Source: Methanomicrobiales archaeon
Lineage (GTDB): Archaea; Halobacteriota; Methanomicrobia; Methanomicrobiales; Methanospirillaceae
Direction: 5' to 3'
NCBI GenBank assembly: GCA_017883495.1
Contig: JADGNL010000006.1
Coordinates: 1 to 6,528 of the forward strand
Length of the DNA: 6,528 nucleotides
The notes under the pieces are model-generated. The model made no database searches. It was not told the origin of the DNA and worked only from the letters and a program-made list of their open reading frames with translations. Position 1 is the first letter of the stretch; the number at the start of each line of letters is the position of its first letter. This document shows positions 1-4,718 of this stretch, piece after piece. The position numbers and the translations under genes were made by a program.

Positions 1-83
1 ACCCAGCCCCGGCGGCCGCAGTTCGTGCAGCCCGCGCCCTCGCAGGCGCGGCAGGTTACGTGGACGTAGTCATCGTCTGCCAT
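1..83 (-). CDS. Small Cys-rich zinc-finger protein, C-terminus outside window
   Basis: Only the first 27 residues are visible; the gene continues past the left edge. After an acidic start (MADDDYVHV) comes TCRACEGAGCTNCGRRGW, with Cys at residues 11, 14, 19 and 22. The CxxC-x-G-x-GC-xx-C spacing resembles half of a DnaJ-type zinc-binding repeat, so a zinc-binding role is inferred. The ATG at 83-81 is preceded by GGAG two bases upstream, and a TATA-like CCTATATCC lies about 25-30 bases upstream, so the start is well supported. It is transcribed away from the ChaB gene. I do not recognise a named family; a very short zinc-ribbon protein of methanogens is the most likely identity, and it could also be the front of a longer protein. 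Confidence 0.62.
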   Translation of the reverse strand, partial: MADDDYVHVTCRACEGAGCTNCGRRGW

Positions 84-104
84 TGCTCCAGATCGGGCGG
101 GGGC

Positions 105-114
105 GGGATATAGG
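105..114 (-). promoter_or_regulatory. TATA-like element of the zinc-finger gene
   Basis: The minus strand reads CCTATATCCC here, ending about 21 bases before the ATG at 83. That spacing fits an archaeal TATA box driving a leaderless or very short-leader transcript. It is an AT-rich island in very GC-rich sequence. Confidence 0.5.
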
Positions 115-344
115 ACTGTCGGTCGGCTCGATGTGCGGATCCGGCCGACGGCGCCCCTACGGACGACAGCCCTTCCGCGGTTGACGACACGGAGATCTCC
201 GGCACGGGCTCGGCGCCGGGGATCGCCTCAGCGCAGCCCGGTTCATCGTCGAGCCGTGCGAAGAGGCTGGCGCGCCCTCCACCGCGACAGATCCGGTCCG
301 CAACGAGCGGAAGACGTATGTACCAGTGCTGCAGAAGCCATGCC
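115..344. other. Divergent intergenic region without a convincing gene
   Basis: About 230 bases separate the leftward zinc-finger gene from the rightward ChaB gene. Open frames exist on both strands, but they are rich in Arg or in Ser/Ala/Pro, have mixed third-position composition compared with the strong G/C third positions of real genes nearby, and run through the promoter areas. Near the right end, ACGTATGTA at 314-322 sits about 25-30 bases before the ChaB ATG and is a weak TATA candidate. I see no hairpin, tRNA or repeat here. Confidence 0.45.
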
Positions 345-575
345 ATGACCTACAAGACCATCGAGGACCTGCCCGAGCGGGTCCGGAACGCCCTGCCGCG
401 CCACGCCCAGGAGATCTACCAGGCCGCATTCAACAACGCCTGGGACGAGTATCGCGAGCCCAAAGAGCGGAAGCTGGGCGGAACGCAGGAGGAGACGGCC
501 CACGCCGTGGCATGGTCCGCGGTCGAGAAGGAGTACGCGAAGGACGAGAAGAGCGGCGAGTGGAGGAAAAAGTAG
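345..575 (+). CDS. chaB: ChaB family protein
   Basis: This 76-residue soluble protein matches ChaB end to end. The signature run is DLPERVRNALPRHAQEIYQA at residues 8-27, followed by FNNAWDEY (29-36), EETAHAVAWSAV (49-60) and a basic, Trp-containing tail (GEWRKK). Family members are usually 60-80 residues, so it is complete. ChaB was named in E. coli as a putative regulator of the cation antiporter ChaA, but its biochemical role is poorly established and no chaA-like gene is visible here. I chose ATG 345 because the alignment begins at MTYKTIEDLP; an upstream in-frame ATG at 318 would add nine unrelated residues and lies inside the TATA-like stretch. No strong ribosome site precedes 345, suggesting a leaderless message. 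The PRC-barrel gene follows after 66 bases with its own candidate promoter. The family call is firm; the function is not. Confidence 0.9.
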   Translation: MTYKTIEDLPERVRNALPRHAQEIYQAAFNNAWDEYREPKERKLGGTQEETAHAVAWSAVEKEYAKDEKSGEWRKK

Positions 576-602
576 AACGTGTTGGGATTCAAAGGACCAT
601 AC

Positions 603-612
603 TTTGATATAG
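603..612 (+). promoter_or_regulatory. TATA-like element of the PRC-barrel gene
   Basis: TTTGATATAG lies in a short AT-rich patch between the ChaB stop and the PRC-barrel gene. It is about 26 bases before GTG 633 and 35 before ATG 642, which suits archaeal transcription starting just ahead of the coding region. A GGGAG purine run at 625-629 then serves as the ribosome site. Confidence 0.5.
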
Positions 613-641
613 GCGAACCGCGAAGGGAGCGTGTGACGGAA

Positions 642-1055
642 ATGCAGAACCCCGACCGGAAGGGTGCGGGCGCCGCCGTGCGGAGCGGGCCCCGAGTGAT
701 GCGGTCGAGCACGATCGTCGGCAGCGCGGTCCGGAACCTGAAGGGCGACGACCTCGGCAAGATCCAGGAGCTGATGATCGATGTCGTGAGCGGCCGGATC
801 GCGTACGCGGTCCTCGCCTACGGCGGCTTCCTCGGCATGGGCGACAAGCTCTTCGCGATCCCCTGGGAGGCCCTGATGAAGAGATCCGACGAGCGGCAGT
901 TCGTGCTCGATCTCGATGAGGAGACCCTCAAGACGGCGCCGGGCTTCGACCGCGACCACTACCCGACCACGGCCGATACGAACTGGCTCTCGAAGGTCTA
1001 CACCCACTACGGGTACACCCCCTACTGGACCGGTACTGGCGAACCGCCGCGCTGA
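642..1055 (+). CDS. PRC-barrel domain protein
   Basis: This 137-residue protein has no membrane segment or signal peptide. The PRC-barrel occupies about residues 18-90: RVMRSSTIVGSAVRNLKGDD, then LGKIQELMIDVVSGRIAYAV, then GGFLGMGDKLFAIPWEAL. It is followed by the usual strand FVLDLDEETL and the extension APGFDRDHYP, and a Trp/Tyr-rich tail (YGYTPYW). This arrangement is typical of stand-alone PRC-barrel proteins of bacteria and archaea, which are relatives of the RimM and photosynthetic reaction-centre H barrels; their role is mostly unknown and binding to RNA or protein is usually assumed. The start is uncertain: GTG 633 in the same frame would add three residues (VTE) and lies 3-4 bases after GGGAG, while ATG 642 is 12 bases from it. 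A frame open from GTG 579 precedes the TATA element and is unlikely to be used. A T-run follows the stop. Confidence 0.88.
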   Translation: MQNPDRKGAGAAVRSGPRVMRSSTIVGSAVRNLKGDDLGKIQELMIDVVSGRIAYAVLAYGGFLGMGDKLFAIPWEALMKRSDERQFVLDLDEETLKTAPGFDRDHYPTTADTNWLSKVYTHYGYTPYWTGTGEPPR

Positions 1056-1058
1056 TCC

Positions 1059-1070
1059 TTCCCCTTTTTC
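1059..1070 (+). terminator. Pyrimidine/T-run terminator after the PRC-barrel gene
   Basis: TTCCCCTTTTTC begins four bases after the stop, with no stable hairpin before it, as usual for archaeal termination. A very similar tract follows the second DUF4013 gene. Confidence 0.5.
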
Positions 1071-1072
1071 TG

Positions 1073-1085
1073 GAAACCTTATGTA
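1073..1085 (+). promoter_or_regulatory. BRE/TATA-like promoter of the CNNM gene
   Basis: GAAACCTTATGTA has a purine-rich BRE-like half followed by a TATA-like CTTATGTA. It sits directly after the upstream terminator. Transcription would be expected near 1105-1110, just before the ATG at 1114, not near the next in-frame ATG at 1203. Confidence 0.45.
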
Positions 1086-1113
1086 GGTCGACAACCATCT
1101 CACTCCCACTGTG

Positions 1114-1202
1114 ATGGCGCAGCACTGGGGGGCGTAGCCACGGCCGGAGTCCTCGATGCGGTCGTCATCGGTCTCCTGATCCTCGTCCAAGGCCTCTTCT
1201 CC
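1114..1202 (+). other. Likely N-terminal coding segment of the CNNM gene, out of frame with its ATG
   Basis: Read in the frame of the downstream CNNM gene, this stretch encodes LDAVVIGLLILVQGLFS directly before MAEFAIVSSRRHRL. That is the expected first membrane helix of the DUF21 domain. This frame is open back to the previous stop at 1053 but contains no ATG, GTG or TTG before 1203. An ATG at 1114, well placed behind the promoter, is one base out of frame and stops at TAG 1135-1137 after MAQHWGA. Adding one G to the six-G run at 1127-1132 would join it as MAQHWGGVATAGVLDAVV and so on. This is either a one-base sequence or assembly error, or a real frameshift. Confidence 0.6.
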
Positions 1203-2444
1203 ATGGCCGAGTTCGCGATCGTATCGTCTCGCCGCCACCGGCTCCAGACACTCGCCGAACACGGCGACGCGCGCGCGGGGACCGCGCTCGAACTCGCGGC
1301 CGAGCCGAACCGGTTCCTCTCGACCGTCCAGATCGGGATCACCGTGATCGGCGTCATCTCAGGGGCCTATGGTGGGGCCGTCTTCGCGGCGGGTCTCGCC
1401 GTGTTTGTGGCGCAGGTCCCGGCCCTCGCGCCGTACGCGTCCACGATCGCGTTTGCCGCGGTCGTGCTGGTGATCACGTACCTGACCCTCGTCATCGGCG
1501 AGATCACGCCGAAGCGGATCGCGCTCGCGAACCCCGAGCCGATCGCGGTCCGCGTCGCGCGGCCCATGCAGATCCTCTCGGTCATCGCGGCTCCGGCCGT
1601 CATCCTCCTCTCAGCCTCGACCGACCTCGTGCTCAGGCTGGTCGGCGCAAAGGAGCGGGAGGAGTCGCCCGTGACCGAGGAGGAGGTCCGGATGATGCTC
1701 GAGGAGGGAACGAGCGCGGGGGTCTTCGACGAGGAGGAGCAGGAGCTCGTGGACCGCGTCTTCCGCCTCTCGGACCGGCGCGTTGCCTCGCTCATGACCC
1801 CGCGCCACGAGATCGTCGGGGTCGACCTCGAGGACCCGCTCGAGGAGAACCTGGCGCGGATGCGGGAGTCGGGCCACTCGTACTTCCCGGTCTACCACGG
1901 GAGCCTCGACCGGGTCGAGGGAATGGTCTCGGTCCGGACGCTCTGGGCGCAGACGCCTGCGGGGGGGCGTCCCGATCTCGGGGCCGCCCTCTTCGAGCCG
2001 CTCTACCTGCCCGAGTCCCTGCCGGCCCTGAAGGTGATGGAGCAGTTCCGCGAGGCCGCGACCCACGTCGCCCTGGTGACCGACGAGTACGGTTCGATCG
2101 AGGGCCTGCTGACCCTTCACGACCTCCTCGAGTCGATCGTCGGGGCCCTGCCCGACATCCGCAACGAGGAGCCCGAGGCCGTGGAGCGGCCCGACGGCTC
2201 CTGGCTCGTCGACGGGCTCATGCCGGTCGAAGAGTTCCGCGACCGCTTCGGGCTGCCGCCGCTTCCCAACGAGGAGCGTGGATACTACCAGACCGTCGGC
2301 GGGTTCGTGATGATGCACCTCGAGCGCACGCCGGTCACGGGCGACCGGTTCGAATGGGGCGGCAACGACTTCGAGGTCCTGGACATGGACGGCAACCGGG
2401 TCGACAAGGTGCTCTTCAAGCCCGGAAACGGGGAGACAAACTGA
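1203..2444 (+). CDS. CNNM/HlyC-type transporter (DUF21, CBS pair, CorC_HlyC)
   Basis: This membrane protein (413 residues as read) has the order DUF21 membrane domain, paired CBS domains, CorC_HlyC domain. The membrane part covers residues 1-145, with VQIGITVIGVISGAYGG (42-58) and the signature GEITPKRIALANPE (99-112). After a Glu-rich linker (TEEEVRMMLEEG, 158-169) the first CBS starts near SLMTPRHEIVGVD (197-208), and the second includes LVTDEYGSIEGLLTLHDLLE (291-310). The C-terminal domain runs from DGSWLVDGLM (331) to VLFKP (407). The family is often annotated as hemolysin-like, but characterised members concern magnesium or other cation transport, with the CBS pair binding adenine nucleotide; the substrate here is unknown. 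Starting at 1203 would lose most of the first membrane helix, so the true start is probably ATG 1114 with a one-base frameshift. The stop overlaps the next gene's ATG, implying co-translation. Confidence 0.9.
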   Translation: MAEFAIVSSRRHRLQTLAEHGDARAGTALELAAEPNRFLSTVQIGITVIGVISGAYGGAVFAAGLAVFVAQVPALAPYASTIAFAAVVLVITYLTLVIGEITPKRIALANPEPIAVRVARPMQILSVIAAPAVILLSASTDLVLRLVGAKEREESPVTEEEVRMMLEEGTSAGVFDEEEQELVDRVFRLSDRRVASLMTPRHEIVGVDLEDPLEENLARMRESGHSYFPVYHGSLDRVEGMVSVRTLWAQTPAGGRPDLGAALFEPLYLPESLPALKVMEQFREAATHVALVTDEYGSIEGLLTLHDLLESIVGALPDIRNEEPEAVERPDGSWLVDGLMPVEEFRDRFGLPPLPNEERGYYQTVGGFVMMHLERTPVTGDRFEWGGNDFEVLDMDGNRVDKVLFKPGNGETN

Positions 2445-2881
2445 TGGAGTATGCCGCAGGCACGGTCGGCCGGGTCTTCCTGATCCGGATCGACCACGGC
2501 GAGGACCTACTCGCCGCGGTCACGACCGTGGCCGAGCGGGAGGCGGTGGCGGTCGGGCTCGTACTCCTGCTCGGCGCCGTCGAGCGGGGCCGGCTTGTCC
2601 AGGGGCCCGAGACGCTGGAACTGCCGCCGGTCCCGATCGCGACGGCCTTCCTCGACGGCCGCGAGGTGCTCGGGATCGGCACGGTCGTCCGCGAGGACGG
2701 CCGGCCCGTGCTTCACCTCCACGCCGCGACGGGCCGGGAGGGGACGACTGCGGTCGGGTGCCTTCGCGACGAGGCGCAGGTCTTCGCCGTGGCCGAGGCC
2801 GTGATCCTCGAGCTGGCAGTGACCGCGACCCGGCGCTTCGACGCCGGGACCGGGCTCAGCCCGCTCGCCTTTCGCCCGTGA
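2444..2881 (+). CDS. PPC domain (DUF296) protein
   Basis: This 145-residue soluble protein fits the PPC domain (plants and prokaryotes conserved; DUF296, often labelled PD1-like DNA-binding). It opens with GRVFLIRIDHGEDLLAAVTT (residues 9-28), continues through LLLGAVERGRL (41-51), and has the core GRPVLHLHAATG (86-97) before an acidic strand region ending VILELAV (120-126). Related prokaryotic proteins form trimers and carry a three-His metal site, HxH plus a His in a GGH motif. Here the HLH pair (91 and 93) is present, but the third position reads VGCL (104-107), with Cys 106 in place of His. The ATG shares its A with the CNNM stop (TGATG) and GGGGAG at 2430-2435 lies 8 bases upstream, so the two are translationally linked. 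The 3' end overlaps the converging membrane-protein gene by 26 bases. Family confidence is good; DNA binding is not shown. Confidence 0.8.
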   Translation: MEYAAGTVGRVFLIRIDHGEDLLAAVTTVAEREAVAVGLVLLLGAVERGRLVQGPETLELPPVPIATAFLDGREVLGIGTVVREDGRPVLHLHAATGREGTTAVGCLRDEAQVFAVAEAVILELAVTATRRFDAGTGLSPLAFRP

Positions 2882-3314
2882 AGAGCCGGACGGACTCGCC
2901 CACCAGTACGAGCAGGAAGATGGCGGCGTAGAACAGGACCGCGAGCGGCGCGAGCGCGAGGAAGATCCCGAGGCCGAAGAGCCGGTCGATCTCGAAGAGG
3001 AGCTGGACCATGTACCAGGCGGTCGCGGCCGCCGCAACGGCCCGGAGGAGCGGCCCGGGCAGATTCGTCGGGAACGGGAGGTCGAGGACGAGGTCGGCGA
3101 GGAGGTTGATCACGGCGAGCACGACCACGACCCAGACGGTCGCGTTCAGAAACCCGATGAGCCCGTGCCAGATCGAGTCGGGGTATGCGTTCGCAACCAG
3201 GTTGAGGATGCCGAGCACGATCAGGTAGACGACCAGGCCGACGAGGTGCGAGAGCGGGCGGTGCCGGTGCTCCCACTCGCCCAGACGCCGGTCCCACCGC
3301 TCCTCGGCGGTCAT
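2856..3314 (-). CDS. Four-helix integral membrane protein, unknown function
   Basis: The protein has 152 residues. A charged cytoplasmic-type start (MTAEERWDRRLGEWEHRHRP, 1-20) precedes hydrophobic stretches at about 22-43, 54-78, 87-108 and 112-143, the last possibly long or broken, and a short basic tail (TGERRAG). I do not recognise a family. The start is ATG 3314, where ATGA overlaps the stop of the upstream DUF2769 gene. No ribosome site is seen, so translation probably depends on re-initiation after that gene. The open frame extends further upstream without a stop, but that part is Arg/Pro-rich and antisense-like in composition and lies inside the DUF2769 gene. The protein ends by overlapping the 3' end of the PPC gene on the other strand. 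A partner role with the DUF2769 protein is inferred from coupling only. Confidence 0.75.
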   Translation of the reverse strand: MTAEERWDRRLGEWEHRHRPLSHLVGLVVYLIVLGILNLVANAYPDSIWHGLIGFLNATVWVVVVLAVINLLADLVLDLPFPTNLPGPLLRAVAAAATAWYMVQLLFEIDRLFGLGIFLALAPLAVLFYAAIFLLVLVGESVRLFTGERRAG

Positions 3315-3613
3315 GGCAGGGAGCGCTCGTACCGCCGCGCAGCCTCGGGCCCCTTGAGGCAGTGGTCCTTGTACTGCAGGTCGAGCTCGCGGTGGACAGC
3401 GCAGCCCGGGCAGACGCACCCGAGGTCCTCGGTCACGCAGCCGAACGAGCGGCCGACGAGGCAGTAGAGCCGCTCGCCGGCCCCCTCGGTGCAGTCGTTG
3501 TAGGTCGGACACTCGGGGCAACGGCACTCGGGCGCGAGGTCCGCGAGACTATCGGCGCGGGCCCCGTGGCCGAGGTCCCGGTACCCGGCCATGAAGGTCT
3601 CGAACCGGTCCAT
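3311..3613 (-). CDS. DUF2769 family Cys-rich protein
   Basis: This 100-residue soluble protein has ten cysteines, at 30, 32, 35, 41, 51, 59, 66, 68, 71 and 85. Two CxCPxC units stand out, CRCPEC (30-35, followed by PTYNDC) and CVCPGC (66-71), separated by LYCLVGRSFGC (49-59). This layout matches my memory of DUF2769, a small family found mainly in methanogenic archaea and of unknown function. Binding of zinc or an iron-sulfur cluster is plausible from the Cys spacing but not demonstrated. I chose ATG 3613 because GGGAG lies 7 bases upstream; the frame also allows TTG 3619, which would sit next to the ribosome site. It begins 38 bases after the RNase HIII stop, with a TATA-like GATATACC in the gap, so it may be read through from RNase HIII, from its own promoter, or both. 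The downstream membrane-protein gene overlaps it by 4 bases. Confidence 0.8.
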   Translation of the reverse strand: MDRFETFMAGYRDLGHGARADSLADLAPECRCPECPTYNDCTEGAGERLYCLVGRSFGCVTEDLGCVCPGCAVHRELDLQYKDHCLKGPEAARRYERSLP

Positions 3614-3646
3614 TCTCAATCTCCCGGCAAGACTCTCGTCGACCAG

Positions 3647-3654
3647 GTATATCA
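3647..3654 (-). promoter_or_regulatory. Possible TATA element of the DUF2769 gene
   Basis: On the minus strand, TGATATAC overlaps the RNase HIII stop codon and lies about 34-40 bases before ATG 3613. The spacing suits an archaeal promoter, but read-through from RNase HIII would make it unnecessary. Confidence 0.35.
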
Positions 3655-4563
3655 GCCCTTCCTAATGCGCTCGGTGGTCCGGAAATGTACCTTGGCCACC
3701 CACTCGAGCGCGGCGGCCCCGTGGCGGTCCACGACCGACTGCGCGGCCCGCACCAGCGCCGGCGACGACCCCCCCTTCGGCAACCGGATCCCGACCTCGT
3801 TCGAGAGCTCGGCCAGCCCCGCAAGAAAACCGGCCCGGGCCACGCACGAGGCGGCCGCGACCGCGACCCGCCCCTCGGCCCCGCACTCGGTCACGACCGG
3901 GATGTCGGGGCAGCACGCGGCGAGGGCCGCGTCGATCCGGGCCGTGGCCGAGAACTGGTCGACGATCACGACACCGACCGGACCGTCCGCGACCAGCCGG
4001 CCGATGGCGGCCGCGTGGAGCTCGGCGAGCAGGTCGTTCAGGTTCCTGCCCCGGAGAGCGAGCGCCGCGTACCGCTCGTTGTACGCGGCCGGCATCAGCA
4101 CCTCGACCGCGGTCGCACACTCCTCCTCGATCATCGCCGCGAGCCGGACCACCTCGTCGTCGGGGACCGTCTTCGAGTCGCGAACGCCGCGGGCCGCGAG
4201 CCCGGCGGCCTCGAACTCGTCGACCCGGACCGCGGCCGCCACCAGCGGGCCGAAGTAGTCGCCCTTGCCCGACTCGTCCGCACCGATCTGCGGCCAGAGG
4301 CGGAGTACGGGCTCGGTGGACTCGCCCGCCGCGTCGGCCGCGAAGTTCTGGACGCGGAGGCGGATGACCGGGTCGCGCAGCTGGGAGGCGTCGACCGTGA
4401 CCGAGCCGTCCTTCCGGGCGTAGAGCCGGACCACACCCTGATCCGCGACCCGGAACTGGAGGCCGCGCTCGATCGGGCGGGGCTCGGCCGAGAAGAGGCC
4501 GTGGCCGGCGAGCCGCCGTCGGAGCTCGCCCGCACGCGCCTCGAGGTCGGCCGGGCCGTTCAT
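3652..4563 (-). CDS. rnhC: Ribonuclease HIII
   Basis: This 303-residue protein has the usual length of RNase HIII, which cleaves the RNA strand of RNA-DNA hybrids in the cytoplasm. The N-terminal part (about 1-85) is the TBP-like substrate-binding domain typical of HIII. The catalytic domain starts at IGADESGKGDYFGPLV (93-108), whose GKGDYFGP distinguishes HIII from HII and which carries catalytic Asp 96 and Glu 97. It continues with GVRDSKTVPDDEV (126-138), VIVDQFSA (199-206) with the third catalytic Asp 202, and TECGAEGRVAVAAASCVARA (225-244), where an acidic residue completes the site. The C-terminal LPKGGSSP (261-268) and the FRTTER tail are also typical. I chose ATG 4563: upstream codons in frame are low complexity, and a TATA-like element lies 26 bases before it, suggesting a leaderless message without a ribosome site. 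RNase HIII is mainly bacterial but also occurs in some methanogens. Confidence 0.93.
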   Translation of the reverse strand: MNGPADLEARAGELRRRLAGHGLFSAEPRPIERGLQFRVADQGVVRLYARKDGSVTVDASQLRDPVIRLRVQNFAADAAGESTEPVLRLWPQIGADESGKGDYFGPLVAAAVRVDEFEAAGLAARGVRDSKTVPDDEVVRLAAMIEEECATAVEVLMPAAYNERYAALALRGRNLNDLLAELHAAAIGRLVADGPVGVVIVDQFSATARIDAALAACCPDIPVVTECGAEGRVAVAAASCVARAGFLAGLAELSNEVGIRLPKGGSSPALVRAAQSVVDRHGAAALEWVAKVHFRTTERIRKG

Positions 4564-4588
4564 CAGCACGGGTAGGGCGTTCGGAGGG

Positions 4589-4594
4589 ATAAAT
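4589..4594 (-). promoter_or_regulatory. TATA-like element of the RNase HIII gene
   Basis: The minus strand reads ATTTAT, about 26 bases upstream of ATG 4563, in otherwise GC-rich DNA. This fits leaderless transcription of RNase HIII. It is divergent from the DUF4013 copy 1 promoter about 80 bases away. Confidence 0.5.
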
Positions 4595-4663
4595 GCGGGC
4601 GGCGCAGCATCGGGGCGACGGGAACCGGTGCCCCGTTGAACCCCCGGGGGCAACCCATGCCAA

Positions 4664-4715
4664 CGGTCATTCTATAAATACTTTGTAGTCGAGGATCATG
4701 TGAGGCGACTCTCAC
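4664..4715 (+). repeat. Duplicated promoter-leader, copy 1
   Basis: This 52-base stretch directly before DUF4013 copy 1 is repeated at 5401-5453 before copy 2 with three mismatches and one inserted base. It contains the TATA box, the spacer GTAGTCGAGGATCATG and the ribosome site. Similarity continues into both coding regions but stops at the left of CGGTCATT, so the core promoter and leader were duplicated with the gene and only these remain alike upstream. Confidence 0.8.
4673..4680 (+). promoter_or_regulatory. TATA box of DUF4013 copy 1
   Basis: TATAAATA is an ideal archaeal TATA box, 43 bases before ATG 4716. Transcription is expected near 4700-4705, leaving a leader of roughly 11-16 bases that contains GAGGCGA, a one-mismatch version of the GAGGTGA ribosome site found in copy 2. 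Confidence 0.8.
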
Positions 4716-4718
4716 ATG
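4697..4718 (+). promoter_or_regulatory. Perfect inverted repeat ending on the copy 1 start codon
   Basis: CATGTGAG (4697-4704) and CTCACATG (4711-4718) are exact reverse complements around a 6-base loop, GCGACT. The right arm contains the ATG and the left arm contains the first part of the ribosome site. It could act as an RNA hairpin limiting translation if the transcript begins upstream of 4697, or as a DNA operator near the transcription start. Copy 2 has a mismatch and an extra base here, and copy 3 lacks the symmetry. Confidence 0.45.

Noticed and set aside
56..346. Minus-strand open frame of 96 codons between the zinc-finger and ChaB genes
   Set aside because: Its third positions lack the strong G/C bias of neighbouring genes, its C-terminus is low-complexity Ser/Ala/Pro, it runs through the zinc-finger gene promoter and start, and no ribosome site precedes its ATG.
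243..1262. Minus-strand open frame of 339 codons across ChaB, PRC-barrel and the CNNM start
   Set aside because: It is antisense to two clearly recognisable families and one promoter region; long antisense frames are expected in such GC-rich DNA.
1611..2318. Minus-strand open frame of 235 codons inside the CNNM gene
   Set aside because: Rich in His, Arg, Asp and Leu in the manner of an antisense frame, with no recognisable domain, opposite well-conserved CBS and CorC_HlyC sequence.
3362..4258. Plus-strand frame of 298 codons, and a similar one at 3685-4575, opposite RNase HIII
   Set aside because: Both are antisense shadows of a complete RNase HIII with its catalytic motifs; their sequences are low-complexity Ala/Arg/Ser.
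4564..4672. Possible regulatory RNA or extra gene between the divergent RNase HIII and DUF4013 promoters
   Set aside because: Apart from the two TATA elements I see only a short GC palindrome (CCCCCGGGGG at 4641-4650), with no T-run or conserved structure to support an RNA.
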